From positions 1 to 33,498 of the forward strand of contig CAKUSI010000008.1 of the NCBI GenBank assembly GCA_934678955.1: a stretch of 33,498 nucleotides of DNA, in the 5' to 3' direction. Every line of letters starts with the position of its first letter. Position 1 is the first letter of the stretch. Below are positions 1-8,078 of this stretch, in pieces. The DNA comes from an uncultured Austwickia sp. (lineage in GTDB: Bacteria; Actinomycetota; Actinomycetes; Actinomycetales; Dermatophilaceae). Below the pieces are notes generated by a model. It made no database searches. It saw only the letters and a list, made by a program, of their open reading frames with translations, and was not told where the DNA came from. Both the position numbers and the translations under genes were made by a program.

Positions 1-20
1 TCGGGGAGGAGCGCCGCACT

Positions 21-53
21 GGTCGATAACCGCGGGTCGATAAGGTATGGCCC
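21..53 (+). promoter_or_regulatory. murT promoter, probably leaderless
   Basis: A -10-like hexamer TAAGGT (41-46) ends 7 nt before the GTG start of murT, and no Shine-Dalgarno is visible, so the mRNA probably begins at or next to the start codon. The 9-mer GGTCGATAA occurs twice in direct orientation (21-29 and 35-43), 14 bp apart and overlapping the promoter. This may be a regulator site. The upstream end is too close to the window edge to judge the -35. Confidence 0.45.
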
Positions 54-1403
54 GTGATTCGGACCACGCTCGCCGTCGGCGTCGGCAAGGCCACACGCGC
101 AGCGACCCGGCTGCGCGGCGGGGGTTCGGCGCTGCCGGGCCTGGTCGTCGAACGCCTCGACCCCGCGTTCCTGCGCCGCGCCCTCCGCGACCTGCCCCGC
201 GGAGTCGTGGTCGTCTCGGGGACCAACGGCAAGACCACCACCACGAAGCTGCTCTCGGCGGTGCTGCGTGCCCACGGGCTCACTGTCTTCAGCAACCCGA
301 CCGGCAGCAACTTCACCCGCGGCGTGATCTCCTCGATGCTGGCCGAGGTCCGCGGCAACGGACGGCTCGCCGCGGACGTCGCGGTCGTCGAGTTGGACGA
401 GGCCCACTCGCTGCACTTCGCGCGCACGGTGACCCCGACCTACGCGCTGCTCCTGAACGTCGCCCGCGACCAGCTCGATCGGTTCGCCGAGATCGACCAC
501 ACCGCAGAGCTGCTCGCCCGGTTGGCCGAGATGACCAGCACCGGGTTCGTGCTCAACCGCGACGATTCATACATCTCCCGCATCGCCCGCCGCGCCGGCG
601 CGCGCGCCGCCGATGCGCCGCCGACGATCCGGTACTTCGGCGTCCACCCCGAGATCGCGGACCGGCTGCCCGAGCTGCAAGAGGCCGACCTGCGCGACGA
701 CCTCGACGAGGCGACGCCGCCGCTGGGCGCGGTCGACGGGCTCCTGCGCCCCCTGGACGAGGATCGGTTCGAGGTCGTCTTCGAGGACGGGGTGTGCGTG
801 GGGCCGCTGCACCTGCGCCAGCGTGGGCTGGCGGCGATGATCAACGCGACTGCCGCCACGACGACGGCGCGGCTCGTCCTGGGCGAGGAGTTCGACGCGG
901 CGACGGCGGCGCGGGCACTGGAGGCGTCGGCGCCGCCCTTCGGGCGCGGCGAGGTGATCGACGCGGACGGCCGGCCGCTCGAGCTGGTGCTGGTCAAGAA
1001 CCCGGCCGGGTTCAGCGTCGCGCTCGGCACGTACTCGTCGACGCCGGTCGCGACGATGATCGCGATCAACGACGACTACGCGGACGGTACGGACGTGAGC
1101 TGGCTGTATGACGTGTCGTTCGACGCGCTTGCGGAGCGGGGCGTCGCGCAGACCAGCGGGGTCCGCGCCTACGACATGGCCCTGCGGCTGGCGTACGACG
1201 ACATCGCCACGACCGCCGTCGAGCCCGACCTTCCGCGCGCGCTGGACGCCTTCCTGGCCGCGCACCCGGACGAGCCCAAGCGGATCTTCTGCACCTACAC
1301 GGCGATGCTCGCGCTGCGCAAGACCCTCTCGGCGCGTTACGGGCTCGCGGCCATGGGCGAGGATCCGGCTGCGATCGGCGCCGGGGCAGGAGCCGGGTCG
1401 TGA
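54..1403 (+). CDS. murT: Lipid II isoglutaminyl synthase, Mur-ligase-like subunit MurT
   Basis: MurT with GatD amidates the alpha-carboxyl of D-glutamate in the peptidoglycan stem peptide of lipid II, in the cytoplasm, using ATP and glutamine-derived ammonia. The 449-residue protein has the Mur-ligase P-loop GTNGKTTTTK at residues 56-65. It also has the C-terminal DUF1727 signature INDDYADGTDVSWLYD near residues 338-353, whose aspartates are thought to help activate the partner amidotransferase. The GTG at 54 is chosen because a -10 hexamer ends 7 nt upstream and the product starts like other MurT proteins. The stop overlaps the gatD start by 4 nt (GTGA), so the two are translationally coupled. 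Oddity: staphylococcal and pneumococcal MurT carry a Cys4 zinc ribbon in the middle domain. This protein has only two cysteines in total, so the ribbon is absent. Confidence 0.93.
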   Translation: MIRTTLAVGVGKATRAATRLRGGGSALPGLVVERLDPAFLRRALRDLPRGVVVVSGTNGKTTTTKLLSAVLRAHGLTVFSNPTGSNFTRGVISSMLAEVRGNGRLAADVAVVELDEAHSLHFARTVTPTYALLLNVARDQLDRFAEIDHTAELLARLAEMTSTGFVLNRDDSYISRIARRAGARAADAPPTIRYFGVHPEIADRLPELQEADLRDDLDEATPPLGAVDGLLRPLDEDRFEVVFEDGVCVGPLHLRQRGLAAMINATAATTTARLVLGEEFDAATAARALEASAPPFGRGEVIDADGRPLELVLVKNPAGFSVALGTYSSTPVATMIAINDDYADGTDVSWLYDVSFDALAERGVAQTSGVRAYDMALRLAYDDIATTAVEPDLPRALDAFLAAHPDEPKRIFCTYTAMLALRKTLSARYGLAAMGEDPAAIGAGAGAGS

Positions 1404-2335
1404 ACGAGGAGCGCGTGATCGCACAGGCCGGGAGTTCGCCCACGGGCTCGCTGGCGGGGTTCGGCCCCGCCTGCTGGCCGGCGGTGTACGAGCCGGAGGG
1501 CCCGAGCAAGGGCCGCGTCGTGCTGGTGCACCTCTACCCGCGCGAGATGTCCATCTACGGCGACCTCGGCAACACCCGGGTCTTGCAGCAGCGGCTGGTC
1601 CGGCACGGCTACACGTGCGAGGTCCGCGCCCATGCGCCGGGCGCGCCGTTTCCGACCGACGCGCACCTGGTCTTCGGCGGCGGCGGGCAGGACTCCGGTC
1701 AGGCTCGCGTCGAGGAGGATCTGGCGCGCATCGCCCCGCAGCTGCGGGCGCTCGCGGACGACGACGTGCCGATGCTGATGATCTGCGGCATGTACCAGCT
1801 CTTCGGCAACGCGTTCGTCACCACCACCGGCCAGAGGCTGCCAGGGCTGGGCATCCTCGACGTCACGACGACCGGCGGCGCGAACCGGATGATCGGCCCG
1901 ATCGTGCTGCGCACCCGCTACGGCGAGGTGGTGGGTTACGAAAACCACTCTGGCCGCACGGTGCTCGGACCCGGGCAGGCGGCGTTCGGCGAGGTGCTGC
2001 ACGGCAGCGGCAACAACCCGACTGACGGCAGCGAGGGCGCGGTCGTCCGCGCGGTGCACGGCACGTACCTGCACGGCCCGCTGCTTCCCGCCAACCCGGC
2101 GGTCGCCGACGGGCTGATCGCGGCGGCGGTGGAGCGGGCGCTCGGCCGCCCGTTCGAGCCGGCGGTGCTGGACGACTCGCTCGCCGAGGCGGCCCGTACG
2201 CGCCAGATCCGGCGGCTGCTCGCTCAGGGCCGCGACGCCCACCCCGCCCGGCGGGCCCTGCGGAAGGCGGGCGATCGGCTCCGCGCGGTACGCTCCGGCG
2301 GCGAGCCCCGGAACCGTACGCAGACCACGATCTGA
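1400..2335 (+). CDS. gatD: Lipid II isoglutaminyl synthase, glutamine amidotransferase subunit GatD
   Basis: A class I (triad) glutamine amidotransferase of the CobB/CobQ-like type. It hydrolyses glutamine and passes ammonia to MurT. The 311-residue protein contains the nucleophile motif ICGMYQLFG with Cys129, and the histidine region VHGTYLHGP with His220 and His225. The residue after CG is Met, where many family members have Gly. No acidic third triad residue follows the histidine in the usual position, in line with the model in which MurT supplies it. The GTG start overlaps the murT stop in a GTGA quartet, so the genes form one operon. The C-terminal ~45 residues are Arg-rich and probably disordered. 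An array of 52-bp repeats starts about 40 bp after the stop. Confidence 0.92.
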   Translation: MNEERVIAQAGSSPTGSLAGFGPACWPAVYEPEGPSKGRVVLVHLYPREMSIYGDLGNTRVLQQRLVRHGYTCEVRAHAPGAPFPTDAHLVFGGGGQDSGQARVEEDLARIAPQLRALADDDVPMLMICGMYQLFGNAFVTTTGQRLPGLGILDVTTTGGANRMIGPIVLRTRYGEVVGYENHSGRTVLGPGQAAFGEVLHGSGNNPTDGSEGAVVRAVHGTYLHGPLLPANPAVADGLIAAAVERALGRPFEPAVLDDSLAEAARTRQIRRLLAQGRDAHPARRALRKAGDRLRAVRSGGEPRNRTQTTI

Positions 2336-2375
2336 CCGATCACGATCTGGCCTGGATCATGCTCATCCTGGCGCA

Positions 2376-2770
2376 TCTGCCGCCCGTGGGCGGGAAGGGT
2401 ACGCATTGGCGCAGGTGTTCAGGGCCGGTTGCCGCCCGTGGGCGGGAAGGGTACGCATTGGCGCAGGTGCCCACCGCCACTTGCCGCCCGTGGGCGGGAA
2501 GGGTACGCATTGGCGCAGGTGCCCACCGCCACTTGCCGCCCGTGGGCGGGAACGGTACGCGTTTGGGCAGGTGCTCAGCGCCGGTTGCCGCCCGTGGGCG
2601 GGAACGGTACGCCTCGGCGCAGGTGCCGACCGCCAGTTGCCGCCCGTGGGCGGGAAGGGTACGCGTTTGGGCAAGTCGCCTGGTGCAGTTGCCGCCCGTG
2701 GGCGGGAACGGTACGCGTCGGCGCAGGTGCCCACCGCCACTTGCCGCCCGTGGGCGGGAAGCGTTCGCGA
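2376..2770 (+). repeat. 52-bp palindromic repeat array 1 (8 units)
   Basis: Eight units occur at an exact 52-bp spacing; the segment CGCCCGTGGGCGGGA begins at 2381, 2433, 2485, 2537, 2589, 2641, 2693 and 2745. Each unit has three parts: the palindromic core TTGCCGCCCGTGGGCGG, then GAA(G/C)GGTACGC, then about 24 bp of related but diverged sequence. The last unit ends differently (GGAAGCGTTCGCG). The array fills the gap between the convergent gatD and flippase-like genes. Long open frames run through it on both strands because 52 is not a multiple of 3 and the repeat lacks stops. I do not regard these as genes. Confidence 0.95.
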
Positions 2771-2788
2771 CGTGGCTGGCCAGCGGTG

Positions 2789-3964
2789 TCAGGTCGCGGC
2801 CCCGGTGGTGGTCGGGCCCTCGCCCCCACCGTCTGTGGACCCGCCGGAGCGCGCGGCACCGGGGACGGCGTCGGACGCGCCGTCCTGTTCGACCTGGCCG
2901 ACGTGATAGTGCTTGCGGGTCAGGGACCACGCGCCGGCGGCCAGCAACCCGAGCGGGATCTCCAGGATGTGGCTGTAGATCGCGAACAGCACCACCGCGG
3001 CGACCGCCGAAGGACGGTGCGCGCCGAACGCGATCATCAGGACCGCTGCCAACTCCGTCACGCCGATCCCGCCCGGCGTGAGCGGCACCATCGTCAACAT
3101 CGCCGACAGCGCGTAGCAGGCGAACGCCTGCGCCCACGGCAGGTCGATCCCGAACGCCAACATGCACTCGCGGAAAAGGAAGAAGTAGATCCCGAGGAAC
3201 CCGACGATCCCGCCCGTCAGGCGGAGCCACCCGGGCCGCACCACATCGATGATCCGGCGGCGGATGTCGACGGCCAAGGCTTCGAGGTCCTGCTGGTATT
3301 CGGGCCGGAACAGCCGCATCACCGGTGACACGATCCGGTTGAGGAACGCGCCGATCTTGTGGGCACTCCGGTCGGACACCATGATCGCGACAGCCAGTGA
3401 GATCATCGCGGCCGCCACGAGCACGGCAAAGACCACCCCGTACGCGAATTGGCGCGGCAGCTCACTCGTCCCGGAGGCGAACAGCCACACGACGGCCGCC
3501 AGCGGCAGCAGCGCGCGGATCAGCAGGTTCCAGATCGAGGTGATGATCAGGGAGGTCCCGATGTTGCGGTGGCTGAAGCCCCACGAGCGGAAGATCGCGT
3601 ACTGGGCCGCGACCCCCACCGCACCCCCGCCCGGCATCGAATTGGAGACGCCGGACCCGCACAGGTTCACGATGAGCGCCGGCGCGTGCCGCAGCCCGGG
3701 CAGCGAGGCCCCGAGCGTGAACGTGTAGCTCCACAGCCCGGCCATCATCATCGCGAACAGGATGGCCGCCTTGCCCCATCCGAGCTGCTCCAGTTCCCGG
3801 ATGATCTGCGGCCACGTGGTATGTGTCAGCCACGGGAGCACCCAGCCCAGCAGCACGACGGCCAGGCAGACGCCCACGACCACCTGGATGGCACGCTTGA
3901 CGCGCTCAGCGGTCGATTTGGCCGCGACTGACGGAGCCTCCCCGGACAGATCGAGTCCCTCCAC
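2789..3964 (-). CDS. Flippase-like integral membrane protein (UPF0104 / LPG-synthase TM-domain family)
   Basis: The 391-residue protein has about eight hydrophobic segments between residues 25 and 350. It carries the family pattern of the MprF transmembrane half and YbhN-like proteins: NLCGSGVSNSMPGGGAVG near residue 100 and MVPLTPGGIGVTELA near residue 295. Relatives move or help synthesise lipid-linked compounds; the substrate here is unknown. The C-terminal 40 residues are Gly/Thr/Ser-rich and probably disordered. The GTG start at 3964 is preceded by GGGGGA at a 4-nt distance. It lies 18 nt downstream of the PIG-L deacetylase stop on the same strand, so the two probably form an operon. The context suggests export of a deacetylated glycolipid, but this is inference. 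Confidence 0.85.
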   Translation of the reverse strand: MEGLDLSGEAPSVAAKSTAERVKRAIQVVVGVCLAVVLLGWVLPWLTHTTWPQIIRELEQLGWGKAAILFAMMMAGLWSYTFTLGASLPGLRHAPALIVNLCGSGVSNSMPGGGAVGVAAQYAIFRSWGFSHRNIGTSLIITSIWNLLIRALLPLAAVVWLFASGTSELPRQFAYGVVFAVLVAAAMISLAVAIMVSDRSAHKIGAFLNRIVSPVMRLFRPEYQQDLEALAVDIRRRIIDVVRPGWLRLTGGIVGFLGIYFFLFRECMLAFGIDLPWAQAFACYALSAMLTMVPLTPGGIGVTELAAVLMIAFGAHRPSAVAAVVLFAIYSHILEIPLGLLAAGAWSLTRKHYHVGQVEQDGASDAVPGAARSGGSTDGGGEGPTTTGAAT

Positions 3965-3982
3965 AGCGTCCCCCTCGCGGTT

Positions 3983-4855
3983 TCAGGGCCGGGCCGCGCT
4001 CGGCAGACCGGCGAATATATCGGTGGCGAGCCTACCCGCGCGGTGCGGCAAGCCCTCGGAGCTCGAGCTCGGCTGCCCGGGCGGAGGCGCCTCCACATAC
4101 CACTCCCGACCGAACGTCAGCGCGAACAACGGGCGTGGCAGCCGCAGGAACGCGGCGAGCGTGCGGTCCGCCCCGTCGTCGGCCGCCGCCTGCGTGGCGT
4201 GGGCGGCCATCGCGGCGCGTTTGGCGCCGGCGAAGCGGCGTACGTCGATCCGGTGCGTGATCTGCGCGCGCGGCGTGAAGGCGCGGCGGAAGGCCGTCGG
4301 GTCGAAGTCGGGCGGGTAGCGATAGACCTTGCCGACCAGCTCCACCGCCCGGGCGATCAGCTCGCGCGGGATCGTCGCCTCGAGCAGCCGAGGCGTGCCG
4401 GCGATGCGCGCGCCGAGGCGGCCGACCTCGTGAACTCGTATGTGGTCACGGTGCCCGTACCCGCCGGCCGCGTCGTACGACAAGAGCACGTCGGCGCGCT
4501 CTTCGTCGAGCACGTCGGCGAGCCGGGCCGCGGCCTCGTGGGTCTCGGCGCGGCAGAAGCGGATCCCGCCGGGGCCGTCGGGCGGGATATCGCCGACCAT
4601 GCCCGAGTCGCCGTAGCCGAGGTGGACGACCCGCGCCACGCCGAGGGCACGCGCACTCGTCGCGAGTTCGGCGAGCCGTCGTCGGCCCAGCGCGCCGTCG
4701 TCCCGGTGCTCCGCGGACGTGAGGCCGAGGTCTCCGTCGGTCGCGACCGCGATCACGACGCGATGGCCGGCGGCCGCCGCCTTCGCGAGCGTGCCTGCCG
4801 TCAGCAGCGCTTCGTCGTCCGGGTGGGCGTGGAAGGCCACGACGGTAGGGCTCAT
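3983..4855 (-). CDS. PIG-L family zinc-dependent N-acetylglucosamine deacetylase
   Basis: A 290-residue LmbE/PIG-L family enzyme. It removes acetyl groups from GlcNAc-containing substrates such as GlcNAc-inositol, mycothiol conjugates or glycolipids. The zinc and catalytic motif AHPDDE lies at residues 10-15 near the N-terminus, and the third zinc ligand is in GYGHRDHIRVHE around residue 120. The ATG at 4855 is chosen because it gives the usual family N-terminus directly before the HPDDE loop and has GAGAAG about 8 nt upstream. The frame stays open far upstream, but that stretch is antisense to the glycosyltransferase gene. MshB, Mca and lipid-deacetylase roles cannot be separated by eye. It is cotranscribed with the flippase-like gene and divergent from a GT4 glycosyltransferase. 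Confidence 0.85.
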   Translation of the reverse strand: MSPTVVAFHAHPDDEALLTAGTLAKAAAAGHRVVIAVATDGDLGLTSAEHRDDGALGRRRLAELATSARALGVARVVHLGYGDSGMVGDIPPDGPGGIRFCRAETHEAAARLADVLDEERADVLLSYDAAGGYGHRDHIRVHEVGRLGARIAGTPRLLEATIPRELIARAVELVGKVYRYPPDFDPTAFRRAFTPRAQITHRIDVRRFAGAKRAAMAAHATQAAADDGADRTLAAFLRLPRPLFALTFGREWYVEAPPPGQPSSSSEGLPHRAGRLATDIFAGLPSAARP

Positions 4856-4996
4856 GTGCAAATCTTCTCGCACCCGTGAGCGCCGCCGCGACATCCTGGC
4901 GCGCCGCGGCCCGGCGGACATACGTCGCAGGCGCCTCGCGTCGCCCCGGCGCGGACATGCCCCGCCCGCCCGGCGCGTGTGCGATTCTTTTTCGTT
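4856..4996. promoter_or_regulatory. Divergent promoter region, PIG-L deacetylase / glycosyltransferase
   Basis: A 141-bp divergent spacer. On the plus strand GATTCT (4983-4988) lies 8 nt before the GTG of the glycosyltransferase within a short T-rich stretch. It is a weak candidate -10 for a leaderless message, because no Shine-Dalgarno precedes that start. No clear -35 is seen. Confidence 0.3.
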
Positions 4997-6160
4997 GTGA
5001 AGGTCGCCCTGCTGTCCGACTGCTATCTGCCCCGGCTCGGCGGGATCGAGGTGCAGGTGCGGGGCCTGGCGTACCGACTGCTGGAGGCCGGTCACGAGGT
5101 GGAGGTCTTCACGGCGACGCTGGGGGAGAACGACGAGCGCGGGGGCTACGTCGAGATCGTGGACGGCCTGCCGATCCACCGGATGGGCATCCGGCTGCCG
5201 GGCCGATTGCCGGTGAACCCCCTCGCCGCCCGGGAGACCAAGCGGCGGCTGGTGGCCGGCCGCTTCGACGTGGCGCACGTCCACATGGGCATCACGAGCC
5301 CGTTCACCGTCGACGCCACCCGCGCGGCGCTGCAGGTGGGCCTGCCCGTGACGATGACGTGGCACTGCATGCTCGGGCCCGCGGAGCCGCTCTTCCACCT
5401 CAGCCAGATCGCCCGCATGTGGGCTCGCAGCGGGGTCGCGATGAACGCGGTCTCCCGGGTGGCCGCACGGCCCGTGCAGCGGGCCCTCGGCAGGATCGGC
5501 CCGGTCGAGGTCCTGCCGAACGGCATCGACGCCGACGTGTGGTGGCTCGGCGCGTCGGTTGGCGAGGCCCCGGAACCGCCGTCGCGGGCCGGCGAGCTGC
5601 AGGTGGTGAGCGCGATGCGCCTGGCGACCCGCAAGCGCCCGATCCCCTTCCTCGCCGTGCTGCGCCAGGTGCGCGAGGCGGTGCCGGACGTGGCCTTCCG
5701 GGTGCTGATCCTGGGCGAGGGGCGCCTCGAATCGCTGGTCCGTTCGTACGTCGAGCGCCACGACATGGCCGACTGGGTCCACCTGCCGGGGCGGGTCAGC
5801 CGGCCGGAGCTGCTGCAGATCTACCGCCATTCGCACGTGTATGTCTCCCCCGCGAAGCTCGAGTCGTTCGGCATCGCGGCCCTCGAGGCGCGGTGCATGG
5901 GCCTGCCCGTGGTGGCGCTCGCCTCCAGCGGGTGCGTGGAGTTCCTTGACAACGGCGTCAACGGCTTCCTGGCCCGCGACGACGCGGGGATGGCCGGCGC
6001 GATCACGAACCTGCTCGCCGATCACGCGCTGCGGGAGCGGATGTTCCACCACAACGTGTCCAGTCCCCCCGAGCAGGACTGGACACGTGTGGTGGACATG
6101 ACGCTCCAGGAGTACGAGCGGGCGGCCGCGCTCCGCGGTCTCACGCTCCAGAACTCCTAA
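4997..6160 (+). CDS. GT4 family glycosyltransferase
   Basis: A 387-residue GT-B fold glycosyltransferase of family 4, which transfers sugar from a nucleotide-sugar donor. The N-terminus KVALLSDCYLPRLGGIEVQV is the usual acceptor-side glycine-rich loop. VLPNGIDADVW lies mid-protein, and the donor-binding E-x7-E motif is in ESFGIAALEA, followed by GLPVVALASSGCVEF. I prefer the GTG at 4997 over the in-frame GTG at 4979, because it places the conserved beta strand at residue 2 as in relatives. Acceptor and donor are unknown; MshA is unlikely because its N-terminal signature is absent. It diverges from a PIG-L deacetylase and flippase-like pair, so a shared glycolipid or surface-glycan pathway is plausible. 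A strong inverted repeat lies inside the 3' end of the gene. Confidence 0.88.
   Translation: MKVALLSDCYLPRLGGIEVQVRGLAYRLLEAGHEVEVFTATLGENDERGGYVEIVDGLPIHRMGIRLPGRLPVNPLAARETKRRLVAGRFDVAHVHMGITSPFTVDATRAALQVGLPVTMTWHCMLGPAEPLFHLSQIARMWARSGVAMNAVSRVAARPVQRALGRIGPVEVLPNGIDADVWWLGASVGEAPEPPSRAGELQVVSAMRLATRKRPIPFLAVLRQVREAVPDVAFRVLILGEGRLESLVRSYVERHDMADWVHLPGRVSRPELLQIYRHSHVYVSPAKLESFGIAALEARCMGLPVVALASSGCVEFLDNGVNGFLARDDAGMAGAITNLLADHALRERMFHHNVSSPPEQDWTRVVDMTLQEYERAAALRGLTLQNS
6046..6095. repeat. Long inverted repeat inside the glycosyltransferase CDS
   Basis: The left arm 6046-6066 (CCACCACAACGTGTCC then AGTCC) pairs with the right arm 6076-6095 (GGACTGGACACGTGTGGTGG). This gives a 20-bp stem with one bulged A and a 9-nt loop. 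It is 65 bp from the stop codon and encodes ordinary GT4 C-terminal residues. Confidence 0.85.
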
Positions 6161-6165
6161 GTCCA

Positions 6166-6690
6166 TCAGGTCCCCTGCGACGCCTTGTGGGAGGCGCGCC
6201 CTCGGCGGATCAGGCCGATCGTCCCCGCCAGCAACATCAGCAGCCCCACCACGCCGAGCCCGATCGGGCCGTAGCGGTCCCAATCGACCAGCTGACCCGA
6301 CGCGAGCTGCCAGAGCGCGACCCCGCCGACGGCCATGCACAGCAGGCCGACGATGACGACGCCCCAGTGGGGGCCTTCGACCCAGGTCTGCGCCGGTGGT
6401 GCCGGTACGGCGGGTGCTGCGGGTTGTACGGGCGGCGCGGACGGCTCGGTGGAGAGCGGCCGCGAGACCGGGGTTGCGGTGGGCGATTCCGGGGCCGTGC
6501 TGGCCCACGTGGTCGAGTGCTCCCGCGGAGCCTCGATCGCGCTCTCCGGCGCGGGCGTGGGCCGGGGTTCCGGCGAGGACGTGGACGCGGGTTCCGGCGC
6601 CGTTTCCTGCAGGTCGAGGGGCCTCGTGTTCCCCGTCGGCTCGCCGCCGGGGCGGGTTTCGTCGTCGGGCTGGATCGGGATGGTGCTCAT
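6166..6690 (-). CDS. Proline-rich small membrane protein of unknown function
   Basis: The 174-residue protein has two parts. Residues 1-103 are low-complexity, rich in Pro/Ala/Ser/Glu and probably disordered in the cytoplasm. Residues 108-130 and 142-162 form two transmembrane helices, followed by a short basic tail. The ATG overlaps the stop of the upstream PspC-domain gene (ATGA), so it is the second gene of that operon and probably part of the same envelope-stress module. Its stop lies 5 bp from the convergent glycosyltransferase stop. I do not recognise a named family. Confidence 0.75.
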   Translation of the reverse strand: MSTIPIQPDDETRPGGEPTGNTRPLDLQETAPEPASTSSPEPRPTPAPESAIEAPREHSTTWASTAPESPTATPVSRPLSTEPSAPPVQPAAPAVPAPPAQTWVEGPHWGVVIVGLLCMAVGGVALWQLASGQLVDWDRYGPIGLGVVGLLMLLAGTIGLIRRGRASHKASQGT

Positions 6691-8078
6691 CGGGAGGTCC
6701 TTTCGATCAAGGTGTCGCCCATACCGACGGTGGAGGTGATGCGCAGGGTGGGGCCGGACCCCGAGGTCATCTGGCCGGCGTGGTTCAGGCCGGCCATGGT
6801 CTGCTTGACGCCGCCGCGGTCGACGAGGCTGATCTCGCCCATCCGTACGGTCCCGTCCACCGTGACCGACATGTCGTCCGGCACCAGCACCTTGATGGTG
6901 CCCATGCCGACCGTGAGCTTGATCGGGTGCCCGCTCAACTGATCGGCGGGCAGGCGGGTCAGGTCGAGGGTTCCCTCGCCCATTCCGACCGAGTAGTCGC
7001 TCTGCAGGTCCGTGACGCTGGCGGGCTCCCAGCGGGTCTCACCGAGGGCGACGTCCGCGCCGCGGAAACCGCCGACCGTCGAGGACAGCAGGGCGATCGT
7101 GGTCACGATGGCCGCCGTCGTGGCGATCCCGCTCGTGCGAAAGCCGGCCAGGCCGACGATGGTCACCAGCAAGCCCAGCGCGATCGCGGTGGCGGCGAGC
7201 GGCGCGATCTCGGTGAGGATCGGGTCGGCACCGACGGCAGAGAGCGCGGCGCGGGTGGCGACGAACGTCACAATGGCCAGCCCGGCGGCGATCAGCCACA
7301 GGCGTCCGCCCAGGGAGCGCCGCTGCGGTGGGCGGGGGGCCGGCGCCGCCGGGGCGCGGGTGGCCGTGGGAGAGCCCGTGGGGTGGGCCGTGGGCGTCGC
7401 GCCGGAGCCGTACGGGCTCGCGCCGTGACCCGGGCTGTACGGGCCGGAGCTCCCGGCGGTCGCGCCCCACGGAGTGATCACGGGCATGGCGTCCTGGTCG
7501 CTCCGCGCGTCCGCGGCGGGCGGTCGTCCGGAGCCTGTGGAGCTGGCGGTGAAGGAGCCGACGGGACGTCCCCCGGCGCCTGCGCGATGAGGCCCCGTGC
7601 TGCCCGGTGTGCTGGGCGAGCGACGCCACAGCCACCAGCAGATCGCCCCCAGCACGGCCATCGTGAAGAAGTGGCCGCTGTCGCGTTGCGCGATGGCGCT
7701 GGCAAGGAGGGAGATCGTCACCGCGCCCGTCAGCGCGAGCCAGGCGATGGACTTACCGTCATGGCCCCGGAGGGCGTCGGCGGCGATCACCCGGCCGTCG
7801 TCATCGGGCAGGAGCATCGCGGCGATCAGGTAGAGCGCGAGGCCGAGACCCCCCGCGAACAGCGCGGCCGCGCCGAAGGCGACGCGGACCACGACGGGGT
7901 CGATGTCGAGGCGATGCGCGATGCCCCGGCAGACGCCGAGCGCCATGCGACCCTCCGCGGGACGCACGATGCGCGTGCGCGTGCCCGCATCGACGATGCG
8001 ATCGAGAGAGGAGGTGGGGCGGGGACCCGAACCCGGGTCCGCGCCGGACGAACCGGGCTGCTCACGTGTGTTGGACAT
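6687..8078 (-). CDS. PspC-domain membrane protein with C-terminal toastrack (LiaF-like) domain
   Basis: The 463-residue protein starts with a disordered stretch, then a PspC domain at roughly residues 30-95 (MALGVCRGIAHRLDIDPVVV, then a transmembrane helix ending YLIAAMLLPDD). Further hydrophobic helices and a long Pro/Gly/Ser linker follow. More transmembrane segments come at about 255-350. The C-terminal beta-rich domain has recurring VGMG turns, as in the toastrack domain of LiaF/DUF2154 proteins. Such proteins hold a partner sensor kinase in check or sense membrane stress. The ATG at 8078 is chosen over the upstream in-frame start because the PspC kinase on the other strand has a mirrored start context, and CACGAT ends 6 nt upstream. 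It diverges from the PspC kinase/response-regulator pair. Confidence 0.85.
   Translation of the reverse strand: MSNTREQPGSSGADPGSGPRPTSSLDRIVDAGTRTRIVRPAEGRMALGVCRGIAHRLDIDPVVVRVAFGAAALFAGGLGLALYLIAAMLLPDDDGRVIAADALRGHDGKSIAWLALTGAVTISLLASAIAQRDSGHFFTMAVLGAICWWLWRRSPSTPGSTGPHRAGAGGRPVGSFTASSTGSGRPPAADARSDQDAMPVITPWGATAGSSGPYSPGHGASPYGSGATPTAHPTGSPTATRAPAAPAPRPPQRRSLGGRLWLIAAGLAIVTFVATRAALSAVGADPILTEIAPLAATAIALGLLVTIVGLAGFRTSGIATTAAIVTTIALLSSTVGGFRGADVALGETRWEPASVTDLQSDYSVGMGEGTLDLTRLPADQLSGHPIKLTVGMGTIKVLVPDDMSVTVDGTVRMGEISLVDRGGVKQTMAGLNHAGQMTSGSGPTLRITSTVGMGDTLIERTSR

Noticed and set aside
2376..2770. CRISPR array (constant ~28 bp, variable ~24 bp, regular period)
   Set aside because: The variable parts are plainly related to one another, some are identical, and they drift rather than differ as spacers do. 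No cas genes are present in the window.
3983..6508. A single 841-codon minus-strand gene ending as the PIG-L deacetylase
   Set aside because: Its first two thirds are antisense to the glycosyltransferase and have no protein-like composition. A clear start with ribosome site lies at 4855.
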